DNA of 19,682 nucleotides from contig CAZSBS010000064.1 in assembly GCA_964605095.1 (NCBI GenBank), positions 1 through 19,682 on the forward strand, written 5' to 3'. Each line of letters starts with the position of its first letter. Position 1 is the stretch's first letter. Source of the stretch: JAUWQU01 sp964605095 (GTDB taxonomy: Bacteria > Planctomycetota > Phycisphaerae > SM23-33). Under the pieces are notes generated by a model. The model did no database searches. It was given only the letters and a program-made list of their open reading frames with translations, and was not told the origin of the DNA. The translations under genes and the position numbers were made by a program. Shown here one piece after another: positions 7,284 through 13,326 of the stretch.

Positions 7284-7520
7284 ATGATGCCCGATCAGAG
7301 CGGACTACAGGGGAGTATTCAGGCGGTCGTGACGATGGAAAACGTACTGGCCACGTCGCTGACGGCCACCTCCAGCGAGGTCGCCCACTCGGAATACCTG
7401 AGCGTCGAGCAGCGCTCGGAAGTCTATTCCATTCTCGAGGCCCTGCGGTCCGACACCGAGCACCACAAGAAGGCCATACGCCTGCTGGCTGGCGGGCCGG
7501 GGGAAGCCAGCGATGCTTGA
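7284..7520 (+). CDS. Small helical protein, possible half-ferritin-like subunit A
   Basis: Not assigned to a known family with certainty. I chose the first of two adjacent ATGs (7284), ten bases after AGAGG; the second, at 7287, is possible. The 78-residue product is predicted to be mostly two long helices. The second contains ILEALRSDTEHHKKAIRLL (D57, E59, H60, H61), reminiscent of the acidic-xx-His helix of rubrerythrin/ferritin-like proteins. The same helix pattern (L-x-[RS]D-x3-H, then LL) recurs in the next gene. Its last eight bases overlap the start of that gene (ATGCTTGA), so the products are probably made in fixed ratio. Function is unknown. Metal binding is a guess, as a full ferritin ligand set is not present in this chain alone. 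Confidence 0.6.
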   Translation: MMPDQSGLQGSIQAVVTMENVLATSLTATSSEVAHSEYLSVEQRSEVYSILEALRSDTEHHKKAIRLLAGGPGEASDA

Positions 7521-7710
7521 GATCGAACAAGCCCAGTTGCGGGACCGTTTCCAGGTGCTGCTGGCCCAGGAACAGCAGGCACTGCAAGCCTACGAGCAAC
7601 TCGCCACCCAGACCAGCGACCCGGCAATCCGCGACATGGTCGAGCATCTCCTCCGCGACAAGCGGCGGCACGTCGAGTTGACCGAGCGCCTGCTGGAAAT
7701 CGTGGAGTAG
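7513..7710 (+). CDS. Small ferritin-like helical protein, subunit B
   Basis: A 65-residue protein, all helical by composition. The helix LLAQEQQALQAYEQLA (E20, Y27, E28) is followed by a short turn with DPAIRD and then MVEHLLRDKRRHVELTERLL (D49, H53, E55). This resembles half of a rubrerythrin/ferritin four-helix bundle, but the usual Glu three residues before the His is Lys50, so metal binding is doubtful. It starts inside the preceding gene with GGGGGAAG about eight bases upstream of its ATG, consistent with coupled translation. A homo- or hetero-dimer of the two products could complete a bundle. It is convergent with prfA across 50 bases. Confidence 0.65.
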   Translation: MLEIEQAQLRDRFQVLLAQEQQALQAYEQLATQTSDPAIRDMVEHLLRDKRRHVELTERLLEIVE

Positions 7711-7733
7711 GCCGGAACAGCAGGTGGGAACAG

Positions 7734-7745
7734 GTCCTATAGGAC
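7734..7745. other. Perfect 12-base palindrome between convergent genes
   Basis: GTCCTATAGGAC is perfectly palindromic and lies in the 50-base gap between the half-ferritin pair and the 3' end of prfA. The stem is too short, and lacks a loop, for a good terminator. It could be a protein-binding site or chance. Confidence 0.35.
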
Positions 7746-7760
7746 TTATCGTCTTTTCCC

Positions 7761-8867
7761 TTACAGGTTCGCCAGCCTTTGCGCCTTGTCGTATGCGACC
7801 ATGCTGTCGATCATCTCGTCGAGGTTCCCGGCGAGGATCTGCTGGAGGTTGAAGTTGGCGCCCTCGGATGTTTCCTGCTTGAGGCGGTGGTCCGTGCAGC
7901 GGTTTTGGGGATAGTTGTAGGTTCGGATTCGCTGGGAGCGGTCGCCCGAGCCGATCATGCTCTTGCGGGCTTCGGCCTCGACGGCCGCCTGGCGGCTGCG
8001 GTGGTACTCGTAGACGCGGGCGGCCATGATCAGCCGTGCCTTTGCGCGGTTCTTGTGCTGGCTCTTCTCGTCGCGCATCGAGACGGTGATGCCCGTCTCA
8101 ACGTGTTCGAGCTTTATCGCCGACTCGACCTTGTTGACGTTCTGCCCGCCCGGTCCGCTGGCCCGGCTGGTGTATTCCAGCACGTCCTTGTCCCAGTCGA
8201 TGTTCACCTGGATGTTCTTTGGCTCGGGCAGCACGGCCACGGTCGCCGCGGAGGTGTGGATTCGGCCCTGGCTTTCGGTCTTTGGCACGCGCTGGACGCG
8301 ATGGCCTCCGCCCTCGTAGCCAAGCCGGCTCCAGACACCCTCGCCCTTGACGCTGGCGATGACCTCGCGGTAGCCGCCCATTTCGGTGGGGCTGGCCGAG
8401 AGGAGCTCGAACTTCCAGCGTCTGTCCTCGGCGTAGTGTCGGTACATGTTGAGCAGGTCCCCGGCGAACAGTGCGGCCTCGTCGCCGCCGGTGCCGGCGC
8501 GTATTTCCAGCACGACCGAGTCGATCTCCTCATCCTCGCCCATTACCAGCAGGCCCCTGACGTAGTCCAGGGCGTTATCGGCGGTGGGTCCGGCCTCGTC
8601 GAGTTCGGCCTGGGCCAGGGCCTTGAAGTCGCCGTCGCTGGCGGGATCGGCGATGATGGCCTGGGCCTGGCAGACCTGCTCGGCCAGGCGGAGGTAGAGG
8701 CGATAAGGCTCGACTATCCTGCCGAGCCTGGCGTGCTCCTTGGACAGCGCGACGATCCGCTGGGGGTCCTTGGCGACGGCGGGGTCGTTCATCTTCTCGC
8801 AGCCGCGCGCGTAGAGCCGGTCCAACTCGTCAAGTTTCGCCAGTAATGGATCGGGCTTCTGAGCCAT
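7761..8867 (-). CDS. prfA: Peptide chain release factor 1
   Basis: Recognises UAA and UAG stop codons in the ribosomal A site and triggers hydrolysis of the finished peptide. The 368 residues match the usual 355-365. The type 1 signature GGHRVQRVPKTESQGRIHTSAATVAVLPE region contains the codon-reading PxT tripeptide as PKT (PAT in E. coli). The catalytic GGQ is in SGPGGQNVNKVESA, and the downstream SQHKNRAKA and RIRTYNYPQ motifs are intact. The ATG at 8867 gives the normal N-terminal helix (LLAKLDEL); its ribosome site is weak. The gene lies downstream of rpmE on the same strand, 193 bases away, a common bacterial neighbourhood. A putative terminator and a repeat lie between them, so it may need its own promoter, which I could not identify. 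Confidence 0.96.
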   Translation of the reverse strand: MAQKPDPLLAKLDELDRLYARGCEKMNDPAVAKDPQRIVALSKEHARLGRIVEPYRLYLRLAEQVCQAQAIIADPASDGDFKALAQAELDEAGPTADNALDYVRGLLVMGEDEEIDSVVLEIRAGTGGDEAALFAGDLLNMYRHYAEDRRWKFELLSASPTEMGGYREVIASVKGEGVWSRLGYEGGGHRVQRVPKTESQGRIHTSAATVAVLPEPKNIQVNIDWDKDVLEYTSRASGPGGQNVNKVESAIKLEHVETGITVSMRDEKSQHKNRAKARLIMAARVYEYHRSRQAAVEAEARKSMIGSGDRSQRIRTYNYPQNRCTDHRLKQETSEGANFNLQQILAGNLDEMIDSMVAYDKAQRLANL

Positions 8868-8906
8868 GGGGGTCTTCGTACGGTCCGGGTTTTCGTAAGA
8901 GCATTT

Positions 8907-8981
8907 TCAACGCAGAGGCCGCGGAAGGAGGAAGAACAAGATTGCCTATTCTTTATCTTCTCCGCGTTCTCCGCGTTGAGA
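8907..8981. repeat. Imperfect inverted-repeat element, type B, between rpmE and prfA
   Basis: TCAACGCAGAGG...GGAAGGAGGAAGA on the left is roughly reverse-complementary to TCTTCTCCGCGTTCTCCGCGTTGA on the right, flanking an AT-rich centre near 8937-8955. The style (AACGC[AG]GAG...) recalls the element at 5453-5560, though the two are not the same sequence. It occupies most of the leader of prfA, so it could affect that message. No coding potential. Confidence 0.5.
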
Positions 8982-9004
8982 ATTATCCGCTTTTCTCTTT
9001 ACGC

Positions 9005-9044
9005 AAAAACGCCGACGGCCGCGATAGGGCGAACCATCGGCGTT
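9005..9044 (-). terminator. Putative rho-independent terminator after rpmE
   Basis: On the minus strand AACGCCGA (9044-9037) and TCGGCGTT (9015-9008) form a perfect 8-bp stem with a 21-base loop, followed by further T residues (TTTTT counting the stem end). It starts 16 bases beyond the rpmE stop. The large loop makes it only moderately convincing. Confidence 0.5.
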
Positions 9045-9060
9045 GTCCAGTGCGTGAGAG

Positions 9061-9300
9061 CTACTTCTTGGCCGCCCCCGCGTGGCTCTTGACGAAGTAC
9101 TCGCCACCGAATTTCTTCTTGAACTTCTCCACTCGCCCGGCGGCGTCCACGAACTTCTGCTTGCCGGTGTAGAACGGATGGCAGGCCGAGCAGATGTCCG
9201 TCTGGATCGCCTGGCACGTGGTCGAAGAGGTCTTGAACGTGTTGCCGCACGCGCAACGCACGTCGACTTCCTGGTATTTCGGATGAATGTTTTCTTTCAT
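9061..9300 (-). CDS. rpmE: Ribosomal protein L31 (bL31), zinc-binding form
   Basis: Large-subunit protein bridging the central protuberance to the small subunit. The 79-residue chain begins MKENIHPKYQEV and contains CACGNTFKTSST, CSACHPFYTGKQKFVD and AGRVEKFKKKFG, all canonical for bL31. The Cys residues in CACG and CSAC form the zinc site of the C-plus type, which is typically replaced by a Cys-less paralogue under zinc limitation in organisms having both. A short Ala/Lys tail ends the protein. AAGG lies about 10 bases before the ATG. The gene has its own good promoter (9344-9373) and precedes prfA. Confidence 0.97.
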   Translation of the reverse strand: MKENIHPKYQEVDVRCACGNTFKTSSTTCQAIQTDICSACHPFYTGKQKFVDAAGRVEKFKKKFGGEYFVKSHAGAAKK

Positions 9301-9343
9301 GCTCGCTTACCTTTATAAACCGTCGCACATAAGGGAATTCAGG

Positions 9344-9373
9344 ATTCTACACCATCCCTGGGCAATGCGTCAA
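9344..9373 (-). promoter_or_regulatory. rpmE: Promoter for rpmE
   Basis: On the minus strand TTGACG (9373-9368) and TAGAAT (9349-9344), each five of six consensus bases, are 18 bases apart. Expected start near 9337, leaving a leader of about 37 bases. No Zur-like operator is evident to me. Confidence 0.65.
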
Positions 9374-9414
9374 GGGGGAGGCGGAAGGTTTTTTGGCGGG
9401 GTGAGCGGGGTTTG

Positions 9415-9445
9415 CCTCTGCCGGTCAATAGACGGTGGGCAGAGG
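9415..9445 (-). other. Hairpin at the 3' end of the PEP-CTERM gene
   Basis: CCTCTGCC (9415-9422) and GGCAGAGG (9438-9445) make a perfect 8-bp stem with a 15-base loop, six bases past the PEP-CTERM stop. On the minus strand it is followed by A- and C-rich sequence and no T-run, so it may stabilise the 3' end and not terminate on its own. Confidence 0.45.
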
Positions 9446-9450
9446 GCCCG

Positions 9451-10053
9451 TCAGCCGCCGGGACGGCGCCGGCGAAGCAGCAGCCCGGAAAGTGCCCCGA
9501 GCATGGCCATCAGCGACGCCGGCTCGGGAACCACGGTGATATGGGCCACATGATCGGCCTTGGAGGCGACCCAACTGTCGCCGCCGTAGATGTCGTAGGT
9601 CCCCGGCGGCACCGGGTTGCCGTCGCTGTCCGTGAGGTCCCACACCCATTCATCGCTCACAGAATCGCCCGGCCAGAGCATTACCGTCTGATAACTGAGG
9701 AAGCGGACTGTGACCGCGCGATCGATTCTCTCGCCGTCGCTGGAGAATATATAGTGCTCGAACCTCGGCTCAGAGGGGAATATAACGCCCAATCCCAATG
9801 CAAGAAGGCCGTTCGGATCACCCGGCACATATCGGACGCCCTGAACAACCCGGACCTGTTCTCCGGGCATGTAGACGGCCTTGTCGGTCTCGATCCAGTA
9901 TTCCAGGTGCCCTGTCGCGATAGTGATCCCGTTCGATGGGAGTTCCCAATCGTCAGGCGGGCCGGACAAATCCGGCGGGATCACCCCGGCCAAGGACGTC
10001 GAAGACCAGGCAAGCAGGCACAGCGCCACGACGAAAGGCAATGTTGTCTTCAT
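9451..10053 (-). CDS. PEP-CTERM sorting-domain protein with BsuPI-like domain
   Basis: Start at the ATG at 10053 gives a signal peptide (MKTTLPFVVALCLLAWSSTSLA, cleavage near residue 22); the open frame upstream is not signal-like. The 200-residue protein ends with VPEPASLMAMLGALSGLLLRRRR: the PEP motif, a membrane helix and an Arg cluster, as required for sorting by an exosortase and typical of exopolysaccharide-producing Gram-negatives. The middle resembles the BsuPI/Ig-like fold: VYMPGEQVRV, then WPGDSVSDEWVWDLTDSDGNPVPPGTYDIYG. It is expected to be exported and processed at its C-terminus. Its leader shares 14 bases (GGTGCGAACATGAA) with the first prepilin gene. It has its own promoter at 10104-10131. 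Exosortase is not in the window. Confidence 0.9.
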   Translation of the reverse strand: MKTTLPFVVALCLLAWSSTSLAGVIPPDLSGPPDDWELPSNGITIATGHLEYWIETDKAVYMPGEQVRVVQGVRYVPGDPNGLLALGLGVIFPSEPRFEHYIFSSDGERIDRAVTVRFLSYQTVMLWPGDSVSDEWVWDLTDSDGNPVPPGTYDIYGGDSWVASKADHVAHITVVPEPASLMAMLGALSGLLLRRRRPGG

Positions 10054-10103
10054 GTTCGCACCCCACGATACCCAAATCGCCACTCTTGGAGTGAACAATT
10101 GTA

Positions 10104-10131
10104 ATCATAGCACGGATAAGGGGTTTGTCAA
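10104..10131 (-). promoter_or_regulatory. Promoter for the PEP-CTERM gene
   Basis: On the minus strand a perfect TTGACA (10131-10126) and TATGAT (10109-10104, five of six) are 16 bases apart. Start predicted near 10097. A small inverted repeat CACTC-TTG-GAGTG (10081-10093) lies at the very beginning of the leader and could be a 5' stabilising hairpin. Confidence 0.7.
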
Positions 10132-10157
10132 ACGCCTTTTGGGTTCCCGGTTCCCCT

Positions 10158-10185
10158 TACCGGCTACCGGCTACCGACTACTGAC
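10158..10185. repeat. Four tandem copies of a 7-base unit
   Basis: TACCGGC, TACCGGC, TACCGAC, TACTGAC: four contiguous 7-mers of the form TACYGRC, between the 3' end of the second HEAT gene and the PEP-CTERM promoter. Non-coding as far as can be seen. Copy number could vary by slippage. Confidence 0.6.
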
Positions 10186-10194
10186 CACCGCTTC

Positions 10195-10860
10195 TCACAA
10201 CACCTTGCATTGCCTGAGGTAGTCGCGAATCCGCTTGATGACGTCCTGCTGGGCTTCCGGCGGCTTGTCGGCGTCGTAGGGGAACCTTCGGACGATCATC
10301 CGGTGGATGGCGGTGATTGCCCATCGCCGGACCTCCGGCGAGGGGTCCTCAAGTGCCGCGGACAACTGGGGAATGGTGCTGGGCATTTCCAGCTTGGCCA
10401 GGCCCTTTGCCGCCCCGGCGCGGACCTCGGGGTCTTCCTCGGCGGCAAGGGCATTGGTTAGCACGGCCGGGTCCGCTTTGGTGAAACTGCCCAGGGTGTA
10501 GGCGGCCTCGGACCTGACGGCCGGGCGGAGGCTCTTGTCGGCGATGATTCGTTTCAGGGTGTCGTGGTTTAGGTCGGTCTGCCGCTCGCCAAGGGCGCGG
10601 ACAGCCAGTGTGGCCGTGGAGGGATCCTTGTCGGCAGCCAGCGCCGCCAGCGTTTCCGACGCGGCCGCACTGCCGCTCGTGGCAAGGGCCGCAATGGCTG
10701 CCTGGCGATCCTCGGGCTTGTCGGACCTGGCCAACATGCCGGCCGACATGGCGAAAGCGCCCGCGTGCCAGGCCGCGACAATACCGGCCAAGGCCAGGGT
10801 TACCGCCGCTGCGATCCAGGCTGTTTTGGACCTCTCAGGGCCGAAAAAACTGAGGTGCAT
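10195..10860 (-). CDS. Membrane-anchored HEAT-repeat protein (copy 2 of 2)
   Basis: A 221-residue protein starting at the ATG at 10860, 15 bases after the prepilin stop, with AAAGG about 11 bases upstream. It has one membrane helix near residues 14-33 (WIAAAVTLALAGIVAAWHAG). About five HEAT-type repeats follow, seen as KPEDRQAAIAAL, RPAVRSEAAYTL, DPEVRAGAAKGL and SPEVRRWAITAI with one weaker unit. The C-terminus has a FPYDADKPPEAQ motif and a basic helix, parallel to YNPDASMEECRQ in the copy at 2297-2962. The ribosome site is partly inside a small hairpin that includes the prepilin stop, suggesting translational coupling. Its job is presumably protein contact tied to the upstream prepilin; the partner is unproven. 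Confidence 0.83.
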   Translation of the reverse strand: MHLSFFGPERSKTAWIAAAVTLALAGIVAAWHAGAFAMSAGMLARSDKPEDRQAAIAALATSGSAAASETLAALAADKDPSTATLAVRALGERQTDLNHDTLKRIIADKSLRPAVRSEAAYTLGSFTKADPAVLTNALAAEEDPEVRAGAAKGLAKLEMPSTIPQLSAALEDPSPEVRRWAITAIHRMIVRRFPYDADKPPEAQQDVIKRIRDYLRQCKVL

Positions 10861-10867
10861 CTTTATC

Positions 10868-10883
10868 GCCGCCTTTCAGCGGC
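10868..10883 (-). other. Small hairpin overlapping the prepilin stop and the HEAT ribosome site
   Basis: GCCGC and GCGGC form a 5-bp stem around a 6-base loop that contains the prepilin TGA. The AAAGG ribosome site of the HEAT gene overlaps the loop and first stem base, so ribosomes ending the prepilin would open it. The position parallels the hairpin at 2981-3005. Confidence 0.4.
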
Positions 10884-11928
10884 AGCCCCTCCAGAGGCTG
10901 TCTGACTTCTTGAGTTCCATTTCCATGTCGATCAGACGGACCGCCTTTACGTCGCCTCCACAAGTGACCACGTTGACTTTCTCCTTGTGCCGGGGCATGA
11001 CCACCTCGTCGAGGAAGTCCGTCTTCGAGGACGACTCCGCTTCGATGACCAGCGTGTTGGCGTCCATCAACAGGTACTGCTCGGGGCGCCACACCTTTTC
11101 CCTCACGAGGCCGTTGATGCCGTAGCTGGTCTGCGCTCCCATGCTTATGGAGACCGGCGGGGCAAGTTGTTTGTAGTCCATGCCCCAGAGGTGGATGATC
11201 ATCTTGTCGTCGGCGTCGTCGGGCAGTGCGCCGATGGCCAGGGGGCTGGGCGGGGTGCCCGCGCCCTTGACCACGAACTGTCGGCTGTAGCCAACGGAGT
11301 CCGGCGGGACCTGGCTCTCGAACAGGATGCTGTCGGCGCGGAAGGTGATAAGCACACCCGCGTCGTTGTCCGTGCCGATAAAAGCCTGGTTTTCGGCCAC
11401 GGTGGGAAGGGGCGACCAAGGGCTACCGTTAATGGGCGGCTGGTTTACCCCGCCGCGGGGATAGATCGCCCATACCTGCGGGTCGGGAACTTTCCTGCCG
11501 GCGAAGATGTCCGGATAGAACGAGCAGTCATAAGCGGTCAGGGAATTGGTGTTGAACTGAAGGTTGTAGAACTGCTGAAGAGTCCTCATAAGCGAGTCGC
11601 TGTTGAAGACAGAATGGCTCCGCGTGTCGGCGGGGCACCAGATCAGGTCCATGGAGTTCTCGCTGTTGCCCAGGGTAACGCCCAGCCAGTTGTAGCCTGA
11701 TGAGATGTTCGCGTTGGCGGACGTGTTGGAGTGCAGCGTCTGGGCGATGTGGAACAAGTTGCCCTTGCAAATGGCGTCGTGCGCGGCCGAGAACGCCCCG
11801 TTGAGCGTCGGCATCAGGATAGCCACCAGCAGCGTGATGACCGCCACGACAACCAGCACCTCGGCCAGGGTGAAGCCCTGGGCGGCTATCCCGCGCGCGC
11901 GCCCCGAACGGCTCTCGTAAAGCGGCAT
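10876..11928 (-). CDS. Type IV prepilin-like protein, H-X9-DG family relative (copy 2 of 2)
   Basis: Start at the ATG at 11928, with AGGTGAG four bases upstream; an in-frame upstream start at 11982 lacks this. The 350-residue product has an unusually long 18-residue basic leader ending in AAQG, then FTLAEVLVVV and a hydrophobic helix (19-42): the prepilin peptidase site with Glu at mature position 5. The C-terminal region has SYGING, YLLMDAN and PRHKEKVNVVTCGGD (H314), aligning with the copy at 3044-4036, again with GG where the family's DG is expected. It is likely exported as a pseudopilin or surface-layer-type pilin. It pairs with the HEAT gene 15 bases downstream. A weak promoter candidate lies at 12017-12043. 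Confidence 0.88.
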   Translation of the reverse strand: MPLYESRSGRARGIAAQGFTLAEVLVVVAVITLLVAILMPTLNGAFSAAHDAICKGNLFHIAQTLHSNTSANANISSGYNWLGVTLGNSENSMDLIWCPADTRSHSVFNSDSLMRTLQQFYNLQFNTNSLTAYDCSFYPDIFAGRKVPDPQVWAIYPRGGVNQPPINGSPWSPLPTVAENQAFIGTDNDAGVLITFRADSILFESQVPPDSVGYSRQFVVKGAGTPPSPLAIGALPDDADDKMIIHLWGMDYKQLAPPVSISMGAQTSYGINGLVREKVWRPEQYLLMDANTLVIEAESSSKTDFLDEVVMPRHKEKVNVVTCGGDVKAVRLIDMEMELKKSDSLWRGCR

Positions 11929-12016
11929 TGTCTCACCTGTCTGATCTGCAATGACGTGTCGCGGATCGCGGATACTGCTCATGTGCCGTCAACAGACGCA
12001 CATGCCTGCAATTTGT

Positions 12017-12043
12017 ATTGTACACCGATTCGCCAAGTGTCTA
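12017..12043 (-). promoter_or_regulatory. Candidate promoter for the second prepilin gene
   Basis: On the minus strand TAGACA (12043-12038) and TACAAT (12022-12017), each close to consensus, have a short 15-base spacing. The leader to the ATG at 11928 would be about 80 bases. The 186-base gap to the next gene holds nothing else I recognise. Confidence 0.35.
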
Positions 12044-12114
12044 TAGGAGCATTCCTGAAAACGGCGGACGACTCGAGAGGGCCGATGTTCTCGTCGAGGT
12101 CGGTCGCGGGGGCG

Positions 12115-12780
12115 TCAATACAGCAGGCCGGTCAGGATTCGGACTATCTCAACAGCCCGCGGGGCGACCATCGCAAGAGGGGCCACGAGCATGGTCGTGG
12201 CGACGAGCAGCATGGCCATGGCCATCGGTGTGGTCTGGGCGCTGAGCAGTTCTATCCGTCCAGCCAGGGCCTGCTCGAAGATGTGAACGGTCCGCCAGTC
12301 GCATCCGGTCATGCGGATCGTGACGTTCCGCAGCAGCGGGAAGCTGCCCAACTCCACCTGCCCGCCCGGCAGGAGGAAGATTTGCTCGCCCTGGCGTCGT
12401 TTAAAAGGCAGGTCGCCGCGCTCGAGGGCCTTGGCGACGGCGTCGACGGCCTCGACGGGCGTGATGTTGTAGATTACCCAGCTTGCCCGAGCCGGGCTCA
12501 GCAGCCAGATCGCCACGACGCCCCCGGCCACGGCTGCCGCCATGGCCAGGTACGACTGGCCCGCCCACGACATCAGCGGGCAGACAACCAGCGGGCTCAG
12601 GGCCGCCACGAGCATGGCCAGGTCAAGCCGGCCTGGCAGCATCTGCGGGCGGCTCCGGGTATTGAGCAGGCCCAGGACCATGAAATAGAGAGACACCGGC
12701 GCCACCACCGCGGCGATTTGCAGGGGAACGCCTGATTGTACGGTGCTCAGCATCATATTGTTTAACGCAAACACGTTCAT
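12115..12780 (-). CDS. Four-helix membrane protein of unknown function
   Basis: I do not recognise this family. The 221-residue product has four likely membrane helices: about 18-40 (VPLQIAAVVAPVSLYFMVLG), 52-72, 75-95 and 187-208 (AMAMLLVATTMLVAPLAMVA). Between helices 3 and 4 lies a soluble segment of about 90 residues (TPVEAVDAVAKALERGDLPFKRRQGEQIFLLPGG), which looks like a small folded domain. The ATG at 12780 overlaps a palindromic repeat; a later start at 12756 (MMLSTV) is possible, and neither has a convincing ribosome site. It sits between a small charged protein upstream and the prepilin/HEAT pair downstream on the same strand, but with gaps of 99 and 186 bases, so co-transcription is uncertain. 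Confidence 0.72.
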   Translation of the reverse strand: MNVFALNNMMLSTVQSGVPLQIAAVVAPVSLYFMVLGLLNTRSRPQMLPGRLDLAMLVAALSPLVVCPLMSWAGQSYLAMAAAVAGGVVAIWLLSPARASWVIYNITPVEAVDAVAKALERGDLPFKRRQGEQIFLLPGGQVELGSFPLLRNVTIRMTGCDWRTVHIFEQALAGRIELLSAQTTPMAMAMLLVATTMLVAPLAMVAPRAVEIVRILTGLLY

Positions 12781-12863
12781 CCGCGGATTCCGCCGATTTC
12801 GCGGATGCTTTCGAGAAGCATCTAATCCGCGGCGGTCTGCGCAATCTGCGGATCATCTTCCGC
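12779..12863. repeat. Imperfect inverted-repeat element, type C, with internal hairpin
   Basis: Two arms of the form ATCCGCGGATT...GCGGAT (left) and ATCCGCGGCGGTCTGCGCAAT...GCGGAT (right) are roughly reverse-complementary around a strong hairpin. GCGGATGCTT (12801-12810), loop TCGAG and AAGCATC...CCGC (to 12830) make a 10-bp stem with one bulge. The element fills the gap between two minus-strand genes and touches the annotated start of the membrane protein. Confidence 0.55.
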
Positions 12864-12879
12864 GCCTACCGTAGGTATT

Positions 12880-13200
12880 CTAGCTGATATCCTGCGGCTC
12901 GGCAACTTTTCTATAGCCCAGGGCCTTCATTACGTCCAGCACTTCGGACCAGCTTGGGAAGGGCCTGCGGTTGATTCTCTTGTACTCGTTGATGGCCATG
13001 AGGAAATCGAACTGCTCCTCGGTCATCTCGCCTTCCTCGGCGCTGCGGCGTTCCTCGCTGCGGCGCCGCCCCGGGCCGCGGCGGCGGTCCAGGCCCGTGC
13101 GGCGGTCCACCACGCTTCGCCGCTTGGCCTCGCGGCGTTCGGCGTCACCGGGAAGACCTTCCGCCTGCTGGTCATCCTGTTGGTCGGGCGTATCTGACAT
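12880..13200 (-). CDS. Small highly charged protein with conserved-looking C-terminal domain
   Basis: Start at the ATG at 13200, seven bases after GGAG; another ATG six bases earlier has no proper spacing. The 106-residue product is an acidic/Gln-rich N-terminus (SDTPDQQDDQQAEG), then an Arg/Glu-rich linker (RREAKRRSVVDRRTGLDRR, GPGRRRSEERR), then a compact domain, EEQFDFLMAINEYKRINRR followed by PFPSWSEVLDVMKALGYRKV. The last resembles a small helical module with a helix-turn-helix-like length. I do not recognise a named family. The basic linker would suit nucleic acid or acidic partner binding, and the gene upstream encodes a protein with a very acidic tail. This pairing is speculation. Confidence 0.7.
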   Translation of the reverse strand: MSDTPDQQDDQQAEGLPGDAERREAKRRSVVDRRTGLDRRRGPGRRRSEERRSAEEGEMTEEQFDFLMAINEYKRINRRPFPSWSEVLDVMKALGYRKVAEPQDIS

Positions 13201-13252
13201 CGGCATTCTCCAAGTCCTTTGGGCCCAGACTCTCATTCGACTCAGGCGACGA

Positions 13253-13277
13253 GTCAGGGCCGGGCAATCGCCCTGAC
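13253..13277 (-). other. Hairpin between the acidic-tail gene and the charged small protein gene
   Basis: GTCAGGGC and GCCCTGAC form a perfect 8-bp stem with a 9-base loop, 50 bases past the acidic-tail gene stop. No T-run follows. It may be a weak terminator or processing element within a two-gene transcript. Confidence 0.4.
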
Positions 13278-13326
13278 GCGGCACGGGCGGCCGGCAGCGC
13301 CGACAACAGTGGCGCCGCGGCGGCTG

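Noticed and set aside
7498..7520. Possible programmed frameshift joining the two half-ferritin-like genes
   Set aside because: The second gene has its own ATG and ribosome site, and there is no slippery heptamer, so simple coupled translation is the better explanation.
11731..12735. A plus-strand frame of 334 codons over the membrane protein and repeat region
   Set aside because: It spans two minus-strand genes and their gap, and its product is His/Gln/Arg-rich, typical of a shadow frame.
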